A stretch of 64,000 nt of DNA from Palsa-343 sp036269135 (GTDB lineage Bacteria > Acidobacteriota > Terriglobia > Terriglobales > Acidobacteriaceae), in assembly GCA_036269135.1 (NCBI GenBank), contig DATASQ010000002.1:27547-91546 (forward strand), in the 5' to 3' direction. Position 1 is the first letter of the stretch. Each line of letters begins with the position of its first letter. The notes beneath the pieces are model-generated. The model was not told the origin of the DNA and did no database searches. It saw only the letters and a list, made by a program, of their open reading frames with translations. Of the stretch, positions 26,341 through 34,047 are shown in pieces. Both the position numbers and the translations under genes were made by a program.

Positions 26341-26383
26341 GGAGACAGCCTCCGAATGAATAGATAATCGGAGATTGTCTCCG
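26340..26383. promoter_or_regulatory. Paired TetR-type operator dyads between AKR and tetR
   Basis: Two 15-base palindromes, CGGAGACAGCCTCCG (26340-26354) and CGGAGATTGTCTCCG (26369-26383), share the form CGGAG-N5-CTCCG. Their centres are 29 bases apart, close to three helical turns, so two dimers could bind the same face. They lie between the divergent AKR and TetR genes and are the obvious binding site of that regulator. Confidence 0.75.
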
Positions 26384-26403
26384 GTTTCATTTATTTCGCG
26401 CAA

Positions 26404-27039
26404 ATGTCAGGAAAAACTCTACAACCCGTCCGGAAAAAGCCGTCCCGAAGTCCGCGCTCCGACGCGCAGCGCAACCGCGAGCGCATTCTCGAAGCGGCGA
26501 AGGCCGCGTTTACCCGATCCGGCGCCGAGGCCAGTCTGGACGACATCGCCCGGCAGGCCGGCGTCGGGCCCGGCACTCTCTACCGTCACTTTCCCACTCG
26601 CGACGCCCTCATCGAAGCCGTCTATCGCACCGAGGTGGAAAAGCTTGCCGCAGCGGAACGAAAGTTCGCCGAAACCCTGCCCCCCATCGACGCCCTCCGC
26701 GCCTGGATGCTCCTCTTCATCGACCACATCGCCGCCAAGCACATCATCGCCCCTGCCCTGAACAGCATCGCCGGAGGGCCAACGCGGCTCTATGAAGGTT
26801 CTCGCGGGCTGGTTCACGGCGCCATGGACGCGCTCGTCCAGCGAGCGATTCGCAGCCGCGATCTTCGCTCTGACCTCCACGCCTCCGATCTGCTCCTCCC
26901 GCTCATCGGTGTTGCCTACACGCCTTTCGGTCCGGACTGGCAGCAGAGCGCTCGCAGGCTCGTGGACATCCTCATCGCCGGCTCACGTTCCGGCCCTTCT
27001 GCGCTGCCGCCTCCGATCGCCGATCCTCAACGATCATGA
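26404..27039 (+). CDS. TetR/AcrR family transcriptional regulator
   Basis: A 211-residue repressor-type protein. The N-terminal HTH domain is clear: RNRERILEAAKAAFTRSG, ASLDDIARQAGVGPGTLYRH and FPTRDALIEAVY. The C-terminal ligand domain is not informative about the inducer. The last 20 residues are Pro/Ser-rich. It is divergent from the AKR-SDR pair. Two CGGAG-N5-CTCCG dyads lie just upstream, so it probably represses both directions and responds to a compound or stress handled by these reductases. Confidence 0.92.
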   Translation: MSGKTLQPVRKKPSRSPRSDAQRNRERILEAAKAAFTRSGAEASLDDIARQAGVGPGTLYRHFPTRDALIEAVYRTEVEKLAAAERKFAETLPPIDALRAWMLLFIDHIAAKHIIAPALNSIAGGPTRLYEGSRGLVHGAMDALVQRAIRSRDLRSDLHASDLLLPLIGVAYTPFGPDWQQSARRLVDILIAGSRSGPSALPPPIADPQRS

Positions 27040-27569
27040 CCTTAGTCATGGTCGCGGCGCGAAGTATGCGGTTTCGCCCCCAATTGTGGAAATCGTGTCA
27101 AGCCCCCTTCGCCCTCTCGAAAGTAACAGCCGTTGATATGAAATGACTTCCGCGTCGAAAATCCTGCCAAAAACTGGCAGTAAATCCCCTCGGGCTTGTT
27201 ATTCTGAAAATAGAGGGCAAATAAAAATCTCTCCCGTCAGGGCTGCCCTTCCGGCAGCCTTTCTGCTCTGCCGCATCAGAAAGCCATGCCCGAAGCACGC
27301 GACTCAACCCGCAAACCGCACGCCCACCTGGACGGGCAGACTGCCCCGGCGGTGAAGTCCTCCGGCAGCATCGGCCCCCGGCATGTTATCGATGGATGTT
27401 ACCGAGATGCCCCCGTAGAATCAGCGGTCGCCGGCCAGGATGCCATCGAAAATGAGATCTTCCAGGACCCACGGAGCCGCCTGAACCACACCGGCCGCGC
27501 CCGCCGCCGAGCCGGTCGAACCGTGCTCCCGGAGGCTGGTGGCATAATGACTGCAGGGGCGCTCCCGGC
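27040..27569. other. Intergenic region before pgsA
   Basis: These 530 bases have no convincing gene. A perfect dyad CATGAC-CTTA-GTCATG lies just after tetR. The part from about 27100 to 27235 is notably AT-rich and holds a CTGCCA/TGGCAG hairpin. A terminator-like stem follows at 27241. The remainder up to pgsA has open frames without recognisable products. The AT-rich part may be a small transcribed unit or a repeat. Confidence 0.5.
27241..27263 (+). terminator. Terminator-like hairpin in the pgsA upstream region
   Basis: GGCTGCC (27241-27247) pairs with GGCAGCC (27253-27259) around the loop CTTCC and is followed by TTTCTGCTCT. The tail is only moderately T-rich. There is no gene for 200 bases upstream, so if real it ends a small RNA or a leader. 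Confidence 0.35.
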
Positions 27570-28244
27570 GTGAACCTCCCCAACTCCATCACGATGGGCC
27601 GCATCTTCTGCGTGCCGGCGCTCATCTGGATGCTTTCCCCCCACTTTCCGCGCGGGGGATGGCATGGCGAGCAGGAAATCGTCGCGTCCCTGTGTTTCGT
27701 CCTGGTTTCCATCTCCGACGGCATTGACGGCTATCTGGCTCGCCATCGCGGGCAGATCACCACCATGGGCATGCTGCTCGATCCCATCGCGGACAAGCTT
27801 CTGATCACCTCCGCCTACGTTGCCCTGGTCGAGTTCAACCCCCACGTCGTCAAGCCGTGGATTGTGGTCGTCGTCATCGGGCGCGAATTCCTGGTGAGCG
27901 GCCTCCGCTCGATCGCCTCCACCGAAGGCTTCACCATCGAAGCCAGCGACATCGGCAAACTCAAGACGGTGATTCAGATTGTGTCGGTGGTCGCGGTCAT
28001 TCTCGACCGCGGCTGGTATCAGTGGCAGATCGGCTGGTTCATCATCCCGGTTCACCTCTTTGCCCTGGTGGGGATTTACTACATGGCCGGCATTTCCATC
28101 CTCTCGGCCGTGGATTATTTCTGGGCCTTCTGGCGCAGGATCGATAAGGCCACCGCGACGCGCCGCCGCAGCGACAACGAATACGTCCTGAGCCGGCGGA
28201 AGAAAAACGCAGCGCCGGCCGCGCATAACGCGACGCAGCTCTAA
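27570..28244 (+). CDS. pgsA: CDP-diacylglycerol-glycerol-3-phosphate 3-phosphatidyltransferase
   Basis: Integral membrane enzyme making phosphatidylglycerol phosphate from CDP-diacylglycerol. The CDP-alcohol phosphatidyltransferase signature is seen as DGIDGYLARHRGQI followed by GMLLDPIADKLL (about residues 50-77), with the conserved Asp residues. LPNSITMGRIFCVPALIW is the usual PgsA start. About five hydrophobic segments are present. The 224-residue protein has a basic C-terminal tail (TRRRSDNEYVLSRRKKN). The start is GTG at 27570. The signature is shared with other CDP-alcohol transferases, but the N-terminus favours PgsA. Confidence 0.9.
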   Translation: MNLPNSITMGRIFCVPALIWMLSPHFPRGGWHGEQEIVASLCFVLVSISDGIDGYLARHRGQITTMGMLLDPIADKLLITSAYVALVEFNPHVVKPWIVVVVIGREFLVSGLRSIASTEGFTIEASDIGKLKTVIQIVSVVAVILDRGWYQWQIGWFIIPVHLFALVGIYYMAGISILSAVDYFWAFWRRIDKATATRRRSDNEYVLSRRKKNAAPAAHNATQL

Positions 28245-28331
28245 CTGAATCGTTTGAGGGGCTCACTCCGGCCGTCAATTTTTTTTTGACCTTCTGCGAC
28301 GCGGGCTCATCCAAAACAGGCAGGAGCCTCG

Positions 28332-29027
28332 ATGGACCATCCTAAGAATCCCCTCCAGGACGCCCAGGCAGCCGACGGCACGACCCAAAATCCAGAAACC
28401 GAAGCGAAGCATGGTTCTTCGCCCGGGAACTTCTCCCGCCGATCCTTCCTCGCTCAGTTAGGCGCAGCCGGCGTGGCTGCCACCGCGGCCCCGCTGGCGC
28501 ACGCCGCGCAGGCCGACGAGAAGAAGGACGAGCCGGAGCGCGGACCAACCACGCCGGCCACTGCCGTCCCGGTCGTCCTGAACGTGAACGGCAAGGTCCA
28601 CCGTGTGCTCCTCGAGCCGCGCGTGACCCTGCTGGACGCGCTCCGCGATCATCTGCAGCTCTTCGGCACCAAGAAGGGTTGCGACCACGGACAGTGCGGC
28701 GCCTGCACGGTCCATGTGAACGGCCGGCGCGTGAACTCGTGCCTCAGCTTCGCCATCATGCACCCGAACGACAAAATCACCACCATCGAAGGGCTGGCGC
28801 AGAACGGTCACCTGCACCCCGTGCAGCAGGCGTTTCTCGACCATGACGGATTCCAGTGCGGGTATTGCACGCCGGGGCAGATCATGTCGGCGTCGGCGCT
28901 GCTGCACGAGCCCATTGGTCCCGACGACGATGCGGTGCGGGCGGCGATGAGCGGCAATCTGTGCCGGTGCGGCGCCTATGTGAACATTGTGGCCGCCGTG
29001 CAGCAGGCGCGCAAAGTAAGCGCGTAA
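28332..29027 (+). CDS. paoA: Periplasmic aldehyde oxidoreductase, [2Fe-2S] subunit (PaoA-like)
   Basis: Small electron-transfer subunit of a xanthine-oxidase-family molybdoenzyme. A twin-arginine signal (SRRSFLAQLGAAGVAATAAP, Arg 36-37) sends the folded complex to the periplasm. The plant-type ferredoxin cluster is seen as GCDHGQCGACTVHVNG with a further Cys in VNSCLSF. The second cluster is seen as CGYCTPGQ and LCRCGAY. The 231-residue length and the Tat signal match E. coli PaoA (YagT) rather than cytoplasmic XdhC-type small subunits. FAD and Mo subunits follow. Confidence 0.92.
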   Translation: MDHPKNPLQDAQAADGTTQNPETEAKHGSSPGNFSRRSFLAQLGAAGVAATAAPLAHAAQADEKKDEPERGPTTPATAVPVVLNVNGKVHRVLLEPRVTLLDALRDHLQLFGTKKGCDHGQCGACTVHVNGRRVNSCLSFAIMHPNDKITTIEGLAQNGHLHPVQQAFLDHDGFQCGYCTPGQIMSASALLHEPIGPDDDAVRAAMSGNLCRCGAYVNIVAAVQQARKVSA

Positions 29028-29058
29028 GCCGGTCGCATAACCGAGCAGGAGAGAAGGT

Positions 29059-30039
29059 ATGCAGGCATTTCGATACAGTCAGGCGCAATCTGTCGACCGC
29101 GCAGCGCATTCGGGCGGGACGTTTCTCGCCGGTGGGACGACGCTGATCGACCTGATGAAGCTGAACGTAATGCAGCCGCAGCAGGTAGTGGACATCAATC
29201 CGCTGCCGCTGAGCCAGATCGAGGAGCAGAAGGACGGTACGCTGCGAATCGGCGCCCTGGTGCGCAACAGCGATCTGGCAATTCATCCGGCGGTGAAGCA
29301 GCGATACGCGGTTCTGTCGGAGGCGCTGTTGTCGGGTGCGTCGCCGCAGTTGCGGAATATGGCGACCACCGGCGGCAATCTGCTGCAGCGAACGCGGTGT
29401 TACTACTTCCGCGACACAAATTATCCCTGCAACAAGCGGAAACCGGGCTCCGGCTGCTCGGCCATCGACGGCTATAACCGTATCCACGCGGTGCTGGGCG
29501 GATCGGACGATTGCGTGGCGACGCATCCTTCCGACATGGCAGTCGCCATGATGGCTCTGGAGGCGGTAGTTCACACAAAAGGACCAGCGGGCGAGCGGCG
29601 GATCGCCCTCAACCAGTTCTATCTGGAGCCAGGCACAACGCCGGACAAAGAGACTGTGCTGCACCCGGGCGAACTGATCACGTATGTCACGCTGCCGCCG
29701 TTTTCCGAGGGAGCGCGCTCGCATTACCTGAAGCTGCGGGACCGGCAGCAGTACGAATTTGCCCTGGCGTCGGCGGCCGTGCTGGTGCGGTCGAACGGCG
29801 GACGAATTGAGCAGGCGCGGATCGCGCTGGGCGGCGTAGCGACAAAGCCGTGGCGTTCACGGCCGGCCGAGCAGGTGCTCGAAGGCCAGCCCGCCACACA
29901 GGCGAATTTTCAGAAAGCGGCGGAGACGGCAATGGCCGGGGCAAAGCCGCTGAAGTACAACGGCTTCAAAATTGAGCTGGCGAAGAGAGCCATTGTGCGG
30001 GGGCTGCAGGTGGTCACGCAAACGGGAGCTGAGGCATGA
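29059..30039 (+). CDS. paoB: Periplasmic aldehyde oxidoreductase, FAD subunit (PaoB-like)
   Basis: A 326-residue FAD-binding subunit passing electrons between the Fe-S centres and an acceptor. The FAD motif is seen as FLAGGTTLIDLMKLNVMQPQ and QLRNMATTGGNLLQRTRC. The Cys-containing loop (RCYYFRDTNYPCNKRKPGSGC, then DDCVATHPSDMA) is the feature that binds an additional [4Fe-4S] cluster in PaoB. It has no signal of its own and would be co-exported with PaoA. Its stop overlaps the next gene start by four bases (30036-30039). Confidence 0.92.
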   Translation: MQAFRYSQAQSVDRAAHSGGTFLAGGTTLIDLMKLNVMQPQQVVDINPLPLSQIEEQKDGTLRIGALVRNSDLAIHPAVKQRYAVLSEALLSGASPQLRNMATTGGNLLQRTRCYYFRDTNYPCNKRKPGSGCSAIDGYNRIHAVLGGSDDCVATHPSDMAVAMMALEAVVHTKGPAGERRIALNQFYLEPGTTPDKETVLHPGELITYVTLPPFSEGARSHYLKLRDRQQYEFALASAAVLVRSNGGRIEQARIALGGVATKPWRSRPAEQVLEGQPATQANFQKAAETAMAGAKPLKYNGFKIELAKRAIVRGLQVVTQTGAEA

Positions 30040-32258
30040 GCACATCGCTGATTGGAGCGGCGGTCACGCGGATCGATGGGCCGCTGAAGGTAACAGGCGC
30101 GGCCCCGTATGCGGTCGATCACCCGGTGGAGAACCTGGCGTATGGCGTCGGCGTGGCGAGCACGATTGGCAACGGGCGCGTGACACGGGTCGATGCGTCG
30201 GCCGCCGAGAAGATGTCGGGCGTGCTGGCGGTGCTCCATCACGGCAACAGCCTGCGGCTCTACCGCCCCGGTGGCCCCTTCGAGCAGGAGAGCCGCGCGG
30301 GGGAGAGCCGGCCGCCGTTTGAAGACGATACCGTGTACTATTACGGGCAATTTGTCGCTCTTGTGGTAGCAAATACGTTCGCGCAGGCGAACGCCGCGGC
30401 TGCTGCGGTGAAGGTCGAGTATGCCGCGGAGAAGCCGGCGGTCGTTCTGGAGGAACAGGATCGCGCACCCGGCGACCCAAAGCAGCATTATCAGCGGGGA
30501 AATCCCGAAGAAGCCTTTGCCGGCGCACCGGTCAGAATCGACTACACGTACGAGACGCCCACTGAAACCCACAACCCCATGGAGATGCACGGGACGATCG
30601 CGGTGTGGAACGGCGACCGGCTGCGGCTCTACGAAACGACCCAGGGCGTCGTGAACCATCGCAATGTCCTGTCGGAGATGCTGGGGGTGCCGCTGGACCG
30701 CATTGAGGTGATCTCACCTTTTTGCGGGGCCGGATTCGGCGGCAAGCTGTTCCCGTGGCCGCAGTCCCTGCTGGCGGCGATGGCCGCCAAAAAAGTGAAC
30801 CGGCCGGTACAGGTGGTCGTGCCGCGGAGCCTCGAGTTCACCACGGTCGGACATCGTCCGCGAACGCAGCAGCGGATGCGCATGGGCGCGCAACAGGACG
30901 GCACGCTGGTGGCCATCGTGCAGGACGTGTTGCAGCCGACCTCGAAGATCGATTCCTTCACCGAGAACTGCACGGGTGTGACGCGGATGCTGTACAGCTG
31001 TCCGAACGTGGCCACGACGCAGGAGGTGGTCTCGCTCAATATCGGAACGCCAACGCCCATGCGCGGACCCGGTACCACGCCGGGCCTGTATGCGCTGGAT
31101 GCGGCGATGGACGACCTGGCGCTCAAGCTCAATATGGATCCGCTGCAGCTGCGCCTGAAGAATTACGCGGAGAAGGACGAGAGCGAGAACCTGCCCTTTT
31201 CCGGCAAGCACCTGAAGGAGTGCTATCAGGTAGGGGCAGAGCGCTTCGGCTGGGCGAAGAGGAATCCCGCGGTAGGCTCCATGAAGAGCGGAAACGAGAT
31301 TCTGGGCTGGGGCATGGGCACGTCCACCTGGCATGCGGGGCGCGGATCGGCGACGGTGCGGGTACGTCTGGGCGCGGACGGCCGGGTGCGGACCTCCAGC
31401 GCAACCCAGGATATTGGCACGGGCATGTACACGGTGTTCGCGATTGTCGTGGCGCAGAAGCTCGGGATCCCGATCGACCGCGTGGATGTGGCGTTAGGCG
31501 ATACGGCGCTGCCCCCGGGCCCGATGTCCGGGGGATCGACCGCGACGGCGAGCGTGCTGCCCGCGATCGATCAGGCCACGGACAAGGTGACCCAGCTGCT
31601 GTTCGAGCTGGCGACGCGCACCGCAGGTTCACCGTTCGAAAAGGCAGATGCCAGGACGCTGGCGCTCACGAATGGGCGCGTGCACGGGCAGGGTCAGGAT
31701 CCGGAGAGCGGCGTTCCTTTCGAAAAGCTGCTGCAGCTGCGGCGGGTGGCTTCGCTGGAGGCGGAGGCGCACACGGGCGGAGCGGACGAGACGGGGAAGT
31801 ATTCGAGCCATTGTTTCGGCGCGCAGTTCATCGAGGTGGCCTGGGATCCGGGTATCGCGCGTTTGCGGGTCACGCGTTCGGTGACGGCGATCGACGCCGG
31901 CCGGATCATCAGCGAGAAGACGGCGCGCAACCAGATCCTGGGCGGCGTGGTGTGGGGCATCAGCATGGGGATGTTCGAGGAGACGATTTACGATCCCCGC
32001 AATGCCAAGCCGATCAACAACAACTATGCAGATTATCTGATACCCACCAACGCCGATATCGAGCAGATGGAGTGCCATTTCGTCCAATATCCCGACCTGC
32101 ACCTGAACGAATATGGTGCGCGAGGACTGGGGGAAATCGGACTGACCGGCGTAGCTTCGGCGCTGACCATGGCGGTGTATCATGCAACTGGCATACGCGT
32201 CCGCAGGCTGCCCATCCGTCTCGAAAACCTGATGAGCGGTCAGCAGAGAAGCGCGTAG
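30036..32258 (+). CDS. paoC: Periplasmic aldehyde oxidoreductase, molybdenum cofactor subunit (PaoC-like)
   Basis: Catalytic subunit of 740 residues, binding molybdopterin cytosine dinucleotide in E. coli PaoC. It oxidises aldehydes to carboxylic acids. Seen are RIDGPLKVTGAAPYAVD at the start, GAGFGGKLFPW (Mo-site Gly-rich loop), RGPGTTPGLYALD and the catalytic Glu in GARGLGEIGLTG near the C-terminus. It starts inside the paoB stop. An XdhC-type chaperone and a MocA-type transferase follow, as expected for cofactor loading before Tat export. Confidence 0.92.
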   Translation: MSTSLIGAAVTRIDGPLKVTGAAPYAVDHPVENLAYGVGVASTIGNGRVTRVDASAAEKMSGVLAVLHHGNSLRLYRPGGPFEQESRAGESRPPFEDDTVYYYGQFVALVVANTFAQANAAAAAVKVEYAAEKPAVVLEEQDRAPGDPKQHYQRGNPEEAFAGAPVRIDYTYETPTETHNPMEMHGTIAVWNGDRLRLYETTQGVVNHRNVLSEMLGVPLDRIEVISPFCGAGFGGKLFPWPQSLLAAMAAKKVNRPVQVVVPRSLEFTTVGHRPRTQQRMRMGAQQDGTLVAIVQDVLQPTSKIDSFTENCTGVTRMLYSCPNVATTQEVVSLNIGTPTPMRGPGTTPGLYALDAAMDDLALKLNMDPLQLRLKNYAEKDESENLPFSGKHLKECYQVGAERFGWAKRNPAVGSMKSGNEILGWGMGTSTWHAGRGSATVRVRLGADGRVRTSSATQDIGTGMYTVFAIVVAQKLGIPIDRVDVALGDTALPPGPMSGGSTATASVLPAIDQATDKVTQLLFELATRTAGSPFEKADARTLALTNGRVHGQGQDPESGVPFEKLLQLRRVASLEAEAHTGGADETGKYSSHCFGAQFIEVAWDPGIARLRVTRSVTAIDAGRIISEKTARNQILGGVVWGISMGMFEETIYDPRNAKPINNNYADYLIPTNADIEQMECHFVQYPDLHLNEYGARGLGEIGLTGVASALTMAVYHATGIRVRRLPIRLENLMSGQQRSA

Positions 32259-32265
32259 GGCCGCG

Positions 32266-33333
32266 ATGCCGGGCGGCAGAACCATGGCGGAGCTGAGAGA
32301 AATCCTGGACCTGTGGAAGCGCGCCAGCGCCGCAGGCGAGGATGTTTGTCTGGCTACCGTCGTGGGCATTGAAGGGTCCGCCTATCGACGGCCCGGAGCG
32401 CGCATGTTGCTGACCGCCGGGGGCCAGCGGGCGGGTACCGTGAGCGGCGGCTGCCTCGAGGCAGAGATTGCCAAAAAGGCATGGTGGTTGACCGAAAAAG
32501 GGCCGTCGATCCAGCGCTACAGCAGTTTTTTCGACGATGACGGAGATATGCCCTACGGCCTGGGCTGCGGCGGGACGGTACTCATTGCGCTCGAGCGCGG
32601 GGAGCCAGCGGCGCAGTGCCTGGAAACCCTGCGGCGGAGCGTGGAAAAGCGCACAGCATCGGTAATCGTAACCGACACCGTGACCAGTGCCGCCGGCACG
32701 CGGCTGGTTCTCAATGCGGCGGGCGAGGCCCTGTATGCCGCGAAAGCGGAGCCGGCGCTGGAGAAACTGGCGCATGAGGTGCTGCACAGGCGCGCGTCGC
32801 GCCAGGCGGAGCATCTCTTTGTGGAGTTTGTCGCGCCCCCGCCGGCAATCACGATCTTCGGAGCAGGGGATGATGCGCGGCCGCTGCTGGCGTTTGCGGA
32901 TGTCCTCGGCTGGCATGCGACCCTGGCCGACGGTCGGGCGAATCTCGCGCGGCCGGAGCGCTTTCCGCAGGCGGCACGCGTGGGCGGGCTTGAAGCCGCG
33001 CTGGCCGTACTCACGTCCGACGATGCCGCCGTGCTGATGACGCATAGCTACGAGCAGGACCGGCAGATTCTGCGGGCGCTCCTGACCAGGGAGTTGCGCT
33101 ACCTCGGCGTCCTGGGACCGCGGGCGCGGACGGAACGACTGGTGAGTGAAGTGGCGTCCGAGCTGGCTTTGGACCCGGATACATGCCTCGGGCGGCTGCA
33201 TTCTCCGGTGGGCCTGGATTTGGGCGGTCACGCGCCGGCCTCGATTGCGCTGTCGATTGCCGCGGAGCTGCAGGCGGTCTTTGCCGGGCGGGGAGCGCAG
33301 AAGCTTTCCGGAGCGCCTGCGGTGCATGCCTGA
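32266..33333 (+). CDS. XdhC/CoxI family molybdenum cofactor insertion protein (PaoD-like)
   Basis: A 355-residue cytoplasmic chaperone that binds and inserts the molybdenum cofactor into the neighbouring oxidoreductase. The N-terminal XdhC/CoxI domain shows CLATVVGIEGSAYRRPGARM, GTVSGGCLEAEIAKKAWW and GLGCGGTVLIALER. The C-terminal Rossmann-like domain shows ITIFGAGDDARPLLAFAD, YLGVLGPRARTERL and HSPVGLDLGGHAPASIALSI. It begins seven bases after paoC and overlaps the next gene by eight bases. Confidence 0.92.
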   Translation: MPGGRTMAELREILDLWKRASAAGEDVCLATVVGIEGSAYRRPGARMLLTAGGQRAGTVSGGCLEAEIAKKAWWLTEKGPSIQRYSSFFDDDGDMPYGLGCGGTVLIALERGEPAAQCLETLRRSVEKRTASVIVTDTVTSAAGTRLVLNAAGEALYAAKAEPALEKLAHEVLHRRASRQAEHLFVEFVAPPPAITIFGAGDDARPLLAFADVLGWHATLADGRANLARPERFPQAARVGGLEAALAVLTSDDAAVLMTHSYEQDRQILRALLTRELRYLGVLGPRARTERLVSEVASELALDPDTCLGRLHSPVGLDLGGHAPASIALSIAAELQAVFAGRGAQKLSGAPAVHA

Positions 33334-33931
33334 GACGCGCTGCGCCGCTGTAATTCTGGCCGCCGGGGCGTCGACGCGGCTGGGACAAGCGAAACAACTG
33401 ATCCATGCGAGCGGCGAGTCCCTGCTGCGGAGGACTGCGCATTTGGCGCTGGAGGCGGGATGTGCTCCGGTGGTCGTGGTGCTGGGCTTCGAGGCGGAGC
33501 GGATGGCCACAGAATTGACCGGGCTCGGAGTCGAGGCCGTTGTGAATCCGGAGTGGCGAGAGGGAATGGGTGCGTCGCTGCGTTGTGGTGTGGAGGCAGC
33601 GTCCCGCTCGGAAAGGACCCGGGCAAAGCCGGACAATTTCCTGCTGCTGGTTTGCGATCAGCCCCGCCTCACGACGGAGCATCTGCGGGAGCTGCTGGCG
33701 CGGCACGCGACCGGGCAAATGGCGATCACAGCCTCACAGTATGCCGGGCGAGCCGGAGTGCCGGCGGTCTTGGCGGCGGCGCTGGTGCCGGAACTGCTGG
33801 CGTGTGCGGGGGACCAGGGCGCGCGCGACGTGATTCGGCGGGACGCTGCGCGGGTACAGGCGGTTGCGTGGCCGGAGGGTGCTGTGGATGTGGACCGGCC
33901 CGAGGATCTGCAGGCTCTCTCTGGATCTTAA
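33326..33931 (+). CDS. MobA-like NTP transferase (MocA type, molybdenum cofactor cytidylyltransferase)
   Basis: A 201-residue nucleotidyltransferase. AVILAAGASTRLGQAKQLI is the NTP-binding signature and FLLLVCDQPRLT carries the metal-binding Asp. The LCDQP-like motif and its place behind paoABC/xdhC point to MocA, which makes the cytosine-dinucleotide form of the cofactor from CTP. It overlaps the XdhC stop (33326-33333), so translation is coupled. Guanylyl specificity (MobA) is the alternative but fits the context less well. Confidence 0.88.
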   Translation: MPETRCAAVILAAGASTRLGQAKQLIHASGESLLRRTAHLALEAGCAPVVVVLGFEAERMATELTGLGVEAVVNPEWREGMGASLRCGVEAASRSERTRAKPDNFLLLVCDQPRLTTEHLRELLARHATGQMAITASQYAGRAGVPAVLAAALVPELLACAGDQGARDVIRRDAARVQAVAWPEGAVDVDRPEDLQALSGS

Positions 33932-34047
33932 GCGCCACATTTTCGGCGTCCGACGCTATGGGGTGGCAAATGCCTGGCGGGACTGGAGAGAATGCGGGTC
34001 GGCTCCGGAGCTCTTTCCGGCCATGCGACAATGAAGTTGAACCAGTC

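Noticed and set aside
27286..27573. A 95-residue plus-strand frame just before pgsA
   Set aside because: No recognisable domain or ribosome site; it runs into the pgsA start in another frame.
30722..32296. A 524-residue plus-strand frame within paoC
   Set aside because: Shadow frame of the molybdoenzyme gene, rich in Gly and Arg, with no domain.
32014..33636. A 540-residue minus-strand frame opposite paoC, the XdhC-family gene and the MocA-like gene
   Set aside because: Arg/Pro/Ser-rich antisense shadow across three certain genes.
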